DNA of 64,000 bases, from positions 1,054,001 through 1,118,000 of the forward strand of contig CAWFPL010000002.1 in the NCBI GenBank assembly GCA_963817785.1, read 5' to 3'. Source of the stretch: JAKALD01 sp963817785. GTDB lineage: Bacteria > Pseudomonadota > Gammaproteobacteria > Burkholderiales > SG8-39. Under the pieces are notes generated by a model. It saw nothing but the letters and a program-made list of their open reading frames with translations. It was not told the origin of the DNA and made no database searches. Positions 25,789 to 34,288 of the stretch are shown here, in pieces (position 1 is the stretch's first letter; the number at the start of each line of letters is the position of its first letter). The position numbers and the translations under genes are program-made.

Positions 25789-27261
25789 GTGCTGCGCGCC
25801 ATCTTCTTCGCGCTGGCGCTGCTGCCGGCCGCCGCGCACGCCGAGCACGTGTTGCGCATCGGCTCCAAGCGTTTCACCGAGTCGTACGTCCTCGGCCAGA
25901 TCCTGGCTCAGAGCGCGCGCGCCGCCGGGGTGACGGTCCGCTACGAGCCGGGACTGGGGAACACGGGGATCCTGTACCAGGCGCTGCGGTCGGGCGCGAT
26001 CGACGTCTATCCCGAGTACACGGGCACGATCGCGCGCGAGATTCTGAAGAGCGACGCGCGCCTGGACCTCGCCGCGCTCAACCGGGGGCTCGCGGCGCTG
26101 GGCCTGCAAGCCGGCGATCCGCTCGGCTTCGACGACACTTACGCGCTCGGCATGCGCCGCAGCGAGGCCGCGCGCCTCGGCATCCGCAGCATCTCGGACC
26201 TTGCGGCGCACCCCGGTCTGCGCTTCGGGTTCTCGCACGAATTCCTCGGGCGCAGCGACGGCTGGCCGGGGCTGAAGCGGGCCTACGCCCTGCCGCAGCC
26301 CACGCCGCGCGGGCTCGACCACGGGCTGGCGTACGACGCCCTGCGCTCGGGCGAGGTGGACGTGATCGACCTGTACTCGACCGACGCCAAGATCGCGCGC
26401 GACCACATCGCGGTGCTCGCAGACGACCGGCATTTCTTTCCGGCCTACCAGGCGGTGCTGCTGTATCGCGCCGACGCGCCGCGCCGCTTTCCGGCCGCCT
26501 TCGCCGCCTTCGCCAGGCTGAGCGGCACGATCGACGCGCCGCGCATGGTGGCTCTCAATGCGCGTGCCGAGCTCGACCACGTGCCCTTCGCCGCCGTGGC
26601 CGCCGAGTTTCTAGGACACGCCACCGCGACCCCACGCCGCGGGCTGTGGTCGGCCCTGTTCGCGCCCGACTTCGGGCGCCTGCTCGCCGAGCACCTAGGC
26701 CTGGTGTTCGGCTCGCTCGCCGCCGCGGTGCTCGCCGGCGTGCCGCTGGGCATTCTCGCAGGCAAGGTTGCGCGGCTGGCGCAGCCGGTGCTGGCCGTGA
26801 CCGGGTTGGTGCAGACGATTCCATCGCTTGCGCTGCTCGCGTTCCTGATCTCGCTCACCGGAACGATCGGCCTGTGGCCGGCGCTGATCGCGCTGTTCCT
26901 GTATGCCCTGCTGCCGATCGTGCGCAATACCCACGCCGGGCTCGCGCAGGTGCCGGCCGGCCTGGTGCAGGCGGCGCGCGCCCTCGGCCTGCGCCCGGCA
27001 ACGATCCTGGCGCGCATCGAGCTGCCGCTCGCGGCGCCCACCATTCTCGCCGGCGTGAAGACCTCGGCGGTGATCAACGTCGGCACCGCGACCATTGCCG
27101 CGTTCATCGGTGCCGGCGGCTTCGGCGAGCGCATCGTGCAGGGGCTCGCGCTCAACGACAACACGATGCTGCTGGCGGGAGCGCTGCCCGCGGCCGCGCT
27201 GGCGCTCGCGGTGCACGTGCTGTTCGAGCTCATCGAGCGCGCGGTCGCGCGCCGGCACTGA
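25789..27261 (+). CDS. Osmoprotectant-type ABC transporter, substrate-binding and permease domains fused
   Basis: 490 residues from GTG 25789, two bases after the exporter stop. A signal-like N-terminus (IFFALALLPAAAHA) leads to a type F periplasmic binding domain (about 20-270) with LRIGSKRFTESYVLG and IDVYPEYTGTIAREIL, typical of glycine-betaine/choline-type receptors. Residues 290-490 are a permease with the EAA-like loop ALGLRPATILARIELPLA and INVGTATIAAFIGAGGFG. Such receptor-permease fusions normally need a separate OpuBA-type ATPase, and no such gene is adjacent; the upstream ABC gene is a self-contained exporter. Substrate is inferred only at family level. Confidence 0.88.
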   Translation: MLRAIFFALALLPAAAHAEHVLRIGSKRFTESYVLGQILAQSARAAGVTVRYEPGLGNTGILYQALRSGAIDVYPEYTGTIAREILKSDARLDLAALNRGLAALGLQAGDPLGFDDTYALGMRRSEAARLGIRSISDLAAHPGLRFGFSHEFLGRSDGWPGLKRAYALPQPTPRGLDHGLAYDALRSGEVDVIDLYSTDAKIARDHIAVLADDRHFFPAYQAVLLYRADAPRRFPAAFAAFARLSGTIDAPRMVALNARAELDHVPFAAVAAEFLGHATATPRRGLWSALFAPDFGRLLAEHLGLVFGSLAAAVLAGVPLGILAGKVARLAQPVLAVTGLVQTIPSLALLAFLISLTGTIGLWPALIALFLYALLPIVRNTHAGLAQVPAGLVQAARALGLRPATILARIELPLAAPTILAGVKTSAVINVGTATIAAFIGAGGFGERIVQGLALNDNTMLLAGALPAAALALAVHVLFELIERAVARRH

Positions 27262-27275
27262 GCCGCGGGCTGCGG

Positions 27276-27281
27276 TAGAAT
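27276..27281 (+). promoter_or_regulatory. -10-like TAGAAT upstream of the transhydrogenase operon
   Basis: TAGAAT followed by CGCGCC lies 64 bases before the pntA1 ATG. The match to the recurring motif of this window is good; no -35 is evident. Confidence 0.45.
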
Positions 27282-27344
27282 CGCGCCTCAGCATGATGTT
27301 GCCGCCGGCGCTTCCGCCGGCGCGCTCCCAGGGAGACCCTCGCT

Positions 27345-28463
27345 ATGAGAATCGGCGTGCCGGCCGAGATCCTCGCGGGCGAAACGCGCGTCGCCGCGAC
27401 CCCCGAGACCGTGAAGAAGCTCGCCGCGAAGAGCGAGGTCCGCGTGCAGGCGGGCGCAGGCGCGGCCGCCAGCTACCCGGACCGGGATTACGAGGCCGCG
27501 GGTGCGAAGCTGGTCGCGGGCGCGGCCGAGGCCTACGACGCGGACATCGTGCTGAAGGTGCGCGCGCCCCTCGAGGCCGAGCGCGCGTTGCTCAAGTCGG
27601 GCGCCACGCTCGTCGGCCTGCTCAATCCCTTCGACGCGGCGGGGCTCGATGCGCTCGCAAGGAGCGGCGTCACCGGCTTCGCGATGGAGCGACTGCCGCG
27701 CATCTCGCGTGCCCAGTCGATGGACGTGCTCTCGTCGCAGGCCAACATTGCCGGTTACAAGGCGGTGGTGCTCGCCGCCGCCGAGTTCGGCAAGTTCTTT
27801 CCCATGCTGATGACGGCGGCGGGAACGGTCAAGGCCGCCCGCGTCATGGTCCTCGGCGCCGGCGTGGCGGGGCTGCAGGCGATCGCCACCGCGAAGCGCC
27901 TGGGCGCCGTGATCGAGGCCTCCGACGTGCGCCCCGCGGTGAAGGAGCAGATCGAGTCGCTCGGCGCCAAGTTCATCGACGTGCCCTACCTCACCGACGA
28001 GGAGCGCGAGATCGCGCAGGGCACCGGCGGCTACGCGCGGCCGATGCCCGCCGACTGGATGCGCCGCCAGGCCGAGCTGGTGCATCAGCGCGCGCTGCAA
28101 TCGGACGTGATCGTGACCACCGCGCTGATCCCGGGGCGGCGGGCGCCGGTGCTCATCAAGGAAGACACCGTGAAGCAGATGCGGCCCGGGTCGGTGATCG
28201 TCGACCTCGCGGCCGAGCAGGGCGGCAATTGCCCGCTCACCGAGCTCGACCGCACCGTGGTCAAGCACGGCGTGAAGCTGATCGGCATCGCCAATCTTCC
28301 GGCGACCGTGCCGACCGACGCCTCCGCGCTGTACGCGCGCAACCTGTACAACTTCCTCACCCTGATGCTCGACGCCAAGAGCGGCGAGTTCAAGATCGAC
28401 CGCGAGGACGAGATCATCGCCGGCACCATGGTGTGCGCCGGCGGCGAGCCGACCAAGAGATAG
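27345..28463 (+). CDS. pntAA: NAD(P) transhydrogenase, alpha subunit part 1
   Basis: 372 residues forming domain dI of the proton-translocating transhydrogenase, which binds NAD(H). It begins MRIGVPAEILAGETRVAATP like alanine dehydrogenase relatives, and the Rossmann fingerprint VMVLGAGVAGLQAIATAKRLGA is near residue 165-185. The tail ends GTMVCAGGEPTKR. In enterobacteria dI is fused to the first membrane part; here the two are separate genes, the common arrangement in alpha- and betaproteobacteria. GGGAGACC-like purines precede the ATG. First gene of pntAA-pntAB-pntB. Confidence 0.95.
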   Translation: MRIGVPAEILAGETRVAATPETVKKLAAKSEVRVQAGAGAAASYPDRDYEAAGAKLVAGAAEAYDADIVLKVRAPLEAERALLKSGATLVGLLNPFDAAGLDALARSGVTGFAMERLPRISRAQSMDVLSSQANIAGYKAVVLAAAEFGKFFPMLMTAAGTVKAARVMVLGAGVAGLQAIATAKRLGAVIEASDVRPAVKEQIESLGAKFIDVPYLTDEEREIAQGTGGYARPMPADWMRRQAELVHQRALQSDVIVTTALIPGRRAPVLIKEDTVKQMRPGSVIVDLAAEQGGNCPLTELDRTVVKHGVKLIGIANLPATVPTDASALYARNLYNFLTLMLDAKSGEFKIDREDEIIAGTMVCAGGEPTKR

Positions 28464-28516
28464 CGACGACCGACGCGCGGGCGTTCAGCCGCCCCCGCAT
28501 CCCCAGAGAGGCCGAA

Positions 28517-28831
28517 ATGTCCGGAACCGTAGACCCCACCGTCATCAACCTCGTGGTGTTCGTGCTCGCGGTATTCGTGGGCTACCACGTCATCTGGAAC
28601 GTGACCCCGGCGCTGCACACGCCGCTGATGAGCGTGACCAACGCGATCTCCTCGGTGATCATCGTCGGCGCGATCCTCGCCGCGGCGCCGACCAGCGTCG
28701 ATTTCGGCTCGGTGCTCGGCGTGGTCGCGGTGGGGCTCGCGTCGGTGAACGTGGCGGGCGGCTTCCTGGTCACGCAGCGCATGCTGCAGATGTTCAAGAA
28801 GAAGCAGTCCAAGGCGAAGACGGGCGAGTGA
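28517..28831 (+). CDS. pntAB: NAD(P) transhydrogenase, alpha subunit part 2 (membrane)
   Basis: 104 residues with three hydrophobic helices: INLVVFVLAVFVGYHVIW, AISSVIIVGAILAAAP and VLGVVAVGLASVNVAGGFLV, and a basic end. This matches the short membrane subunit that packs with PntB to form the proton channel. AGAGAGGCCGAA precedes ATG 28517 as a ribosome site. It lies between pntAA and pntB. Confidence 0.95.
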   Translation: MSGTVDPTVINLVVFVLAVFVGYHVIWNVTPALHTPLMSVTNAISSVIIVGAILAAAPTSVDFGSVLGVVAVGLASVNVAGGFLVTQRMLQMFKKKQSKAKTGE

Positions 28832-28841
28832 CGGGGACGCC

Positions 28842-30245
28842 ATGACCGCGAATCAGATCACGCTCTGGTACCTCGTCGCCTCGGTGTGCTTCATCCTGGC
28901 GCTCAAGGGGCTTTCTTCGCCGACCACCGCGCGGCGCGGCAACCTGTTCGGCATGGCCGGCATGACCATCGCGGTGCTGACTACCCTCGCCGTGGTGGTG
29001 CGCGGGCGCATCGACCTGATCCTGATCGCCATGCTGATCGGCGGCACGGTCGGCGCGATCGTGGCGCGGCGCGTGCAGATGACGCAGATGCCCGAGCTGG
29101 TGGCGGCCATGCATTCGATGGTCGGCATGGCGGCCGTGCTGATCGCGTTTGCCGCGGTCAACAACCCGGCGGCGTTCGGCGTGCCGGTCCCCCTGCCGCA
29201 CGGCAACAAGCTGGAGCTGTTCATCGGCACCTTCATCGGCGCGATCACCTTCTCCGGCTCGGTGATCGCGTTCGGCAAGCTCGCCGGGCTGGGCAAGCGC
29301 TTCCGGCTGTTCTCCTCGGCGCCGGTGGTGTTCCGGGGGCAGCACCTGCTCAACCTGCTGCTCGCGCTGGTGATGATCGGCTTCGGCCTGGCGTTCTACT
29401 TCTCGCCTGAGCAGGCCTGGATGCCGTTCGTGGTCATGGCCGCGATCGCTTTCGTGCTCGGGGTGCTGATCATCATCCCGATCGGCGGCGCCGACATGCC
29501 GGTGGTGATCTCGATGCTGAACAGCTATTCGGGCTGGGCGGCGGCCGGCATCGGCTTTTCGCTCGACAACTCGATGCTGATCATCGCCGGATCGCTGGTC
29601 GGTTCCTCGGGCGCGATCCTGTCCTACATCATGTGCAAGGCGATGAACCGCTCGTTCATCAGCGTCATCCTGGGCGGCTTCGGCGCCGCCGAGGGCGCCG
29701 TGGCGGCAGGCACCGGCGACAAGACCGTGCGCTCGGGCTCCGCCGAGGACGCCGCGTTCCTGATGGCGAACGCGGAGTCGGTGATCATCGTGCCTGGCTA
29801 CGGCCTGGCCGTGGCGCGCGCCCAGCACGCGGTCAAGGAGCTGGCGCAGAAGCTCTCCGAAAAGGGGGTGAGCGTGCGCTACGCGATTCACCCGGTCGCC
29901 GGCCGCATGCCCGGGCACATGAACGTGCTGCTGGCCGAGGCCGAGGTGCCGTACGACCAGGTGTTCGAGATGGACGACATCAACAACGGGTTCGGCGACA
30001 CCGACGTGGTGCTGGTGCTCGGGGCGAACGACGTGGTCAATCCCCTGGCGCACGAGAAGGGCAGCCCGATCTACGGCATGCCGATCCTCGAGGTCGCCAA
30101 GGCGCGCACGGTGCTGGTGAACAAGCGCAGCATGGCGGCGGGCTACGCCGGGCTCGACAATCCGCTCTTCTACATGGACAAGACCATGATGGTGTTCGGC
30201 GACGCGAAGAAGGTCGTCGAGGAAATGGTCAAGGCGCTGGAATAG
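28842..30245 (+). CDS. pntB: NAD(P) transhydrogenase, beta subunit
   Basis: 467 residues. Nine or so membrane helices (dII) are followed by the NADP(H)-binding dIII from about residue 290, with the unusual flipped Rossmann motif VPGYGLAVARAQHAVKEL, HPVAGRMPGHMNVLLAEA, and VLGANDVVNPLAHEKGSPI. The complex uses the proton-motive force to reduce NADP+ with NADH. The stop codon is directly followed by the ATG of the LUD gene without any gap. Confidence 0.96.
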   Translation: MTANQITLWYLVASVCFILALKGLSSPTTARRGNLFGMAGMTIAVLTTLAVVVRGRIDLILIAMLIGGTVGAIVARRVQMTQMPELVAAMHSMVGMAAVLIAFAAVNNPAAFGVPVPLPHGNKLELFIGTFIGAITFSGSVIAFGKLAGLGKRFRLFSSAPVVFRGQHLLNLLLALVMIGFGLAFYFSPEQAWMPFVVMAAIAFVLGVLIIIPIGGADMPVVISMLNSYSGWAAAGIGFSLDNSMLIIAGSLVGSSGAILSYIMCKAMNRSFISVILGGFGAAEGAVAAGTGDKTVRSGSAEDAAFLMANAESVIIVPGYGLAVARAQHAVKELAQKLSEKGVSVRYAIHPVAGRMPGHMNVLLAEAEVPYDQVFEMDDINNGFGDTDVVLVLGANDVVNPLAHEKGSPIYGMPILEVAKARTVLVNKRSMAAGYAGLDNPLFYMDKTMMVFGDAKKVVEEMVKALE

Positions 30246-30896
30246 ATGGGCACCCGCGAGACGATTCTCGCCGGTATCCGCCGCCGGCAGGGGCGCGGCG
30301 GCGACCGGCCGGCGCAGGCCGAGCTGCAGGAGCTCGAGAGCTACCTGAGCGAGCACCCGCGGGGACCCGCGCCGCGGATCGATGGCGACCTGGTGTCGCG
30401 CTTTCGCGCGCGCGCCGAGGGGAGCGCCAGCACGACCGAGCGCGTCGCGAGCGAGCGCGAAGTGCCCGCCGCGGTGTCCCGCTACCTGGCCGCGCACGGC
30501 TTGCCGAATGCCGGCTGCGTCTGGCCGCAGCTCGCGCATCTCGATTGGGCGGGCGCCGGCCTCGGGCTCGAAGCGCGGGCGGCGAGCGGCGCCGACGCGG
30601 TGGGGGTCAGCGGCGCGTTCTGCGCGTTGGCCGAGACCGGCACGCTGGTCGTGGTGTCCGCGCCCGATACGCCCTCCGCGGTCAGCCTGCTTCCCGAGAC
30701 GCACGTGGCGGTGGTGCCGGTCGCGCGCTTGGTGCCGCACATGGAGGATGCCTGGGACCTGCTGCGCGCCGAGCTCGGGCAGATGCCGCGCGCGGTGAAT
30801 TTCATCTCCGGGCCGTCGCGCACCGGGGACATCGAGCAGACGATCATTCTCGGCGCGCACGGGCCGTACCGCGTGCACGTCGTGCTGATCGGCTGA
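30246..30896 (+). CDS. LutC/YkgG-type LUD domain protein
   Basis: 216 residues with the LUD fold seen in LutC: N-terminal helical part GTRETILAGIRRRQG, then SGAFCALAETGTLVVVSAPD, LLPETHVAVVPVARLVPHMEDAW, and the terminal ISGPSRTGDIEQTIILGAHGP. LutC proteins belong to the LutABC L-lactate oxidation system. No lutA or lutB is in the window, although the related iron-sulfur protein GlcF is. It begins on the base after the pntB stop, so it is probably part of that transcript. Function in lactate use is only suggested. Confidence 0.88.
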   Translation: MGTRETILAGIRRRQGRGGDRPAQAELQELESYLSEHPRGPAPRIDGDLVSRFRARAEGSASTTERVASEREVPAAVSRYLAAHGLPNAGCVWPQLAHLDWAGAGLGLEARAASGADAVGVSGAFCALAETGTLVVVSAPDTPSAVSLLPETHVAVVPVARLVPHMEDAWDLLRAELGQMPRAVNFISGPSRTGDIEQTIILGAHGPYRVHVVLIG

Positions 30897-30985
30897 TTCC
30901 TGGAACTCCGCGGTCAGCCGCGGGGTCTGATTCGTGCGGCGCGTTCTGCGCCGCGGGCTTCCGGTGAGGCAGGGAGGAGTTGCGA

Positions 30986-31834
30986 GTGGCCTCGAGACTA
31001 TTGCATCAGGCGTCCGCGCAGCTGCGCTCGTTGCGCGGCTTTCTCGCGCGGCGGCTGCCGCCGGGCACGCTCAAGATCGGCATGTCGGCGCGGCTGTACC
31101 ACCCGGCGCCCGACGCGAAGGGGCTGCGCTCGAAGACGATGCAATATCTGGAGCAGTCGGCTGCGCACTGGGTCATGTCGCGCGACGTGCTGGTGCTGAT
31201 GGTGCCGACCGTGGACCAGGACGGCCTGCTCCATCGCAGCAACATCCGCGTGGCGGACTACGCGCGCCATCTCGACGGGCTGGTGCTGCAGGGCGGCGCG
31301 GACGTCAATCCGCACGGCTACGGCGAAGAGCCGCTCGACAAGGAGTGGGAAGGCGACCGCCTGCGCGACGTCTACGAGATGGAGCTGCTGCACGAGTTCA
31401 TCGAGGCGCGCAAGCCGGTGCTCGGCATCTGCCGCGGCCTGCAGATTATCAACGTCGCGTTCGGCGGCACGCTGGTCCAGGATATCGCCAGCCAGCTCCC
31501 GCAGGCGCAGGCGCACGTCACCGAGCACTACGACCAGCACGCGCACGAGGTACGCTTCGAGCCCGGCAGCGGCCTGGCGCGGCTGTACCCCGGCGTGGAG
31601 CGCGCGCAGGTCACCTCGATTCACCACCAGGCGATCAAGACCCTCGGGCGCAATCTCGCCGTCGAGGCCTGGTCCGAGCCCGACGGCCTGATCGAAGCGG
31701 TGCGCGGCACCGGCCCGAGCCACGTGTTCGCCGTGCAGTGGCATCCGGAATTCCATCTCCCGGGCGCGCGTGGCCTTCTCGACTGCACGCCGATCCTGGA
31801 CAAGTTCCTGGCCGCCGCGCGTGGTGCCGCTTAG
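30986..31834 (+). CDS. Gamma-glutamyl-GABA hydrolase-like class I amidotransferase (peptidase C26)
   Basis: 282 residues. A GGGAGGAG ribosome site at 30972-30979 touches a TTG at 30980 but sits six bases before GTG 30986 in the same frame, so the GTG is chosen. The glutamine-amidotransferase-like triad is complete: nucleophile Cys in VLGICRGLQIINVAFGG near 148, and His/Glu in VQWHPEFH. LDGLVLQGGADVNPHGYGEE is typical of PuuD-like enzymes that hydrolyse gamma-glutamyl amides. It is followed by an antiporter and a GCS2-family ligase, hinting at gamma-glutamyl compound metabolism, but the substrate is unknown. Confidence 0.87.
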   Translation: MASRLLHQASAQLRSLRGFLARRLPPGTLKIGMSARLYHPAPDAKGLRSKTMQYLEQSAAHWVMSRDVLVLMVPTVDQDGLLHRSNIRVADYARHLDGLVLQGGADVNPHGYGEEPLDKEWEGDRLRDVYEMELLHEFIEARKPVLGICRGLQIINVAFGGTLVQDIASQLPQAQAHVTEHYDQHAHEVRFEPGSGLARLYPGVERAQVTSIHHQAIKTLGRNLAVEAWSEPDGLIEAVRGTGPSHVFAVQWHPEFHLPGARGLLDCTPILDKFLAAARGAA

Positions 31835-31852
31835 CGCGCCGGGGGAACCGAC

Positions 31853-33064
31853 GTGGACCTGAGCTTCCTGCCGACGCTGCCGATCGCGCTCTCGCAACCG
31901 GTGCTCTTCGGCGCCCTGCTCGCGGCGGGCCTGCTCGGCGGCGAGATCCTGCGGCGCTACGTGGGCTTGCCGCGCATCATCGGCTATGCGCTCGCGGGGG
32001 TGGCACTCGGCCCGCACGTCACCGGGCTGCTCGACGCCGACGCGCTCGGCAAGGCGCGGGTGCTGATCGACTTGTCGCTCGGCCTGATCGTGTTCGAGCT
32101 CGGCTTCCGGCTCGACTTCGCCTGGCTCAAGCGCAACCGCTGGCTGTTCGTGACCGCGGTCGCGGAGAGCGCGTTCTGCTTTCTGGCGATCCTCGGTGCG
32201 CTGACCTATTTCGGCTACCCGGTGCTGCTCGCCGCCTGCGCGGCGTCGATCGGCACGGCCACCTCGCCCGCGGTCGTGCTGCTGGTGGCGCACGAGTTGC
32301 GCGCGGAAGGGCAGATCACGGAGCGCATGTTGCTGTTCACCGCCGTGAACAGCGCGTTCGCCTACGTCTCTCTGACGCTGCTCATGCCGTTTCTGCACCT
32401 GCAGCACTCGCTCGACTGGGTCGCCGCCGCCCTGTATCCGGTCTACATTCTCGCCGGATCGTCGCTGGCCGGGTTCGCCGTCTGCATGCTGATGCTGACG
32501 CTGGCCGGCTGGCTGGGCAAACGCGAGGACCGGCAGTTCGTCCTGCTGGTGGCGCTGGTGGTGCTGACCGTCGGCGGCGCGCGCGCGCTCAACCTTTCGG
32601 TCGGGGTGGCCTTGCTCGCGCTCGGCATGCTGGCGCGCAACCTCGACCGCAAACACGTGCTGCTGCCGCTGCGCTTCGGCTACGGCGGGCAGCTGTTCTT
32701 CGTGATCCTGTTCGTGCTTACCGGGGCGGGCCTGCAGTTCGGCGCGCTCGCCTCCGCGGCCCTGGTGGTGCTGGCGTTCGTGGTGGCGCGCTTCCTGGGC
32801 AAGGCGCTCGCCATCCTGCTGTTCGGCCATCTTTCGGGAATCCGGCCCGGCGGCGCGGGGCTGCTGTCGATCGCCTTGCTGCCGATGGCCGGGCTGGCGG
32901 TCGTGATGGTGAACGATACCGTAGCGCTCGACCCGGCTTTCGGCGCGAAGATTGCCCCAGTGGTGCTGGCCGCCGTGGCGCTGCTCGAGCTGCTCGGCCC
33001 GCTGGCGACGCAGTTCGCATTGCGGCGCGCGGGCGAAGCGCATCCCGAGGCGCCGGGCGTCTAG
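31853..33064 (+). CDS. CPA2-family monovalent cation/proton antiporter (KefB/NapA-like)
   Basis: 403 residues from GTG 31853. Twelve or so hydrophobic helices, with the CPA2 signatures RIIGYALAGVALGPHVTG, GLIVFELGFRLDFAWLKRN and GTATSPAVVLLVAHELRAEG (the helix-break region) and a C-terminal half rich in Ala/Leu. There is no RCK/TrkA-N domain after the membrane part, so it is the short, unregulated type. It would exchange K+ or Na+ for protons across the inner membrane. Eighteen bases after the hydrolase gene, same strand. Confidence 0.88.
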   Translation: MDLSFLPTLPIALSQPVLFGALLAAGLLGGEILRRYVGLPRIIGYALAGVALGPHVTGLLDADALGKARVLIDLSLGLIVFELGFRLDFAWLKRNRWLFVTAVAESAFCFLAILGALTYFGYPVLLAACAASIGTATSPAVVLLVAHELRAEGQITERMLLFTAVNSAFAYVSLTLLMPFLHLQHSLDWVAAALYPVYILAGSSLAGFAVCMLMLTLAGWLGKREDRQFVLLVALVVLTVGGARALNLSVGVALLALGMLARNLDRKHVLLPLRFGYGGQLFFVILFVLTGAGLQFGALASAALVVLAFVVARFLGKALAILLFGHLSGIRPGGAGLLSIALLPMAGLAVVMVNDTVALDPAFGAKIAPVVLAAVALLELLGPLATQFALRRAGEAHPEAPGV

Positions 33065-33079
33065 CGACGCCCGATCACG

Positions 33080-34210
33080 GTGAGCCCAATGAGCGAGATG
33101 CAGTTCACCCCATCGCCCGAGCTCAGCATCGGCGTCGAGCTCGAGTTGCAGCTCATGCGCGCACACGACCTGGATCTGGGACGTGACGCGGAAGACCTGC
33201 TGGCGCGGCTCGCCAAGCGCAAGCTCCCCGGGGCGGTGAAGCCCGAGATCACCGAAAGCATGATCGAACTGAACTCCTCGGTGCACACGCGCTACGGCGC
33301 GCTGCGCGAGGAGCTGGCTGTGGTGCGCGATGCGGTGGTCAAGGAGGCGGGCGTGCTCAATCTGCGCATCTCGGGCGGCGGGGCGCATCCGTTCCACAAC
33401 TGGGCCGACCGCCGGGTGTTCCCGACCGAGAGATTCCGCTTCGTGCTGGAGCGCTACGGCTACCTCGCCAAGCAGTTCACGGTATTCGGACAGCACATCC
33501 ACGTGGGCTGCCCGAGCGGCGACGACGCGGTCTACCTGGCGCACATGCTGACGCGCTACGTGCCGCATTTCATCGCGCTGTCGGCGGCCTCGCCCTTCTA
33601 CCAGGGGGAGGACACGTCGTTCCAGTCCTCGCGGCTCAACGCGGTGAACGCGTTTCCGCTGGCGGGCCACATGCCCTTCGTGCGCAATTGGGCTGAGTTC
33701 CTGGAGTATTTCGAGAAGCTGCGCGGCTTCGGCATCGTCGCCAGCATGAAGGACTTCTACTGGGACGTGCGGCCCAAGCCGGAGTACGGCACGGTGGAAA
33801 TCCGCGTGTGCGATACCCCGCTCGCCGTGGCGCGCGCGGCGTTGCTGGCGGCCTACGCGCAGTCGCTCGCCGCGTACTGCCTTCGCGAGCGCCCGCATGC
33901 CCCATCGGGCGCCATCTACATGGTCAACGGGTTCAACCGCTTCGAGGCGTGCCGCTTCGGGCTGCGCGGCGAGCTGGTGGACCCGTTCGAGGATCGCAAG
34001 AAGAGGATCGGCGAGGACATTCTGGACACGATCGCGGCCGTCATGCCGCACGCGGCGCGACTGGAAAGCGCCGAAGCGCTCGGTCGGCTGGCGGCGGACG
34101 TGCGGCGCGAGTACTCCGACGCGGATTGGCTGCGCGAGCGCTACGCCGCGAGCGGCTCGCTGCAGGACGTGGTGCGCGAATCGAGCGATCTCTGGGCTGC
34201 CCGCGACTGA
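33080..34210 (+). CDS. YbdK-type carboxylate-amine ligase (GCS2 family)
   Basis: Up to 376 residues from GTG 33080; ATG 33089 or 33098 are possible alternatives and the ribosome site does not decide. GCS2 (glutamate-cysteine ligase 2) landmarks: SIGVELELQLM at the start, the metal/ATP glutamates in KPEITESMIELNSS, ISGGGAHPFHNW, FGQHIHVGCPSGDDA, and the YGTVEIRVCDTPL strand near the end. E. coli YbdK has weak glutamate-cysteine ligase activity; the true substrate of most homologues is unknown. Last in a run with the C26 hydrolase and antiporter. Confidence 0.9.
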   Translation: MSPMSEMQFTPSPELSIGVELELQLMRAHDLDLGRDAEDLLARLAKRKLPGAVKPEITESMIELNSSVHTRYGALREELAVVRDAVVKEAGVLNLRISGGGAHPFHNWADRRVFPTERFRFVLERYGYLAKQFTVFGQHIHVGCPSGDDAVYLAHMLTRYVPHFIALSAASPFYQGEDTSFQSSRLNAVNAFPLAGHMPFVRNWAEFLEYFEKLRGFGIVASMKDFYWDVRPKPEYGTVEIRVCDTPLAVARAALLAAYAQSLAAYCLRERPHAPSGAIYMVNGFNRFEACRFGLRGELVDPFEDRKKRIGEDILDTIAAVMPHAARLESAEALGRLAADVRREYSDADWLRERYAASGSLQDVVRESSDLWAARD

Positions 34211-34255
34211 GGGAAGGCCGGCGGATTCGCGCACCGCGCGCGGGCGGCCGCCCCG

Positions 34256-34261
34256 TATAAT
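34256..34261 (+). promoter_or_regulatory. TATAAT -10 element for the ion transporter gene
   Basis: A consensus TATAAT lies 27 bases before the GTG start, and GGGAGGAG (34278-34285) provides the ribosome site. The predicted leader is short, about 20 bases. Confidence 0.55.
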
Positions 34262-34288
34262 TCCGGCGGCAAAAAATGGGAGGAGAAC

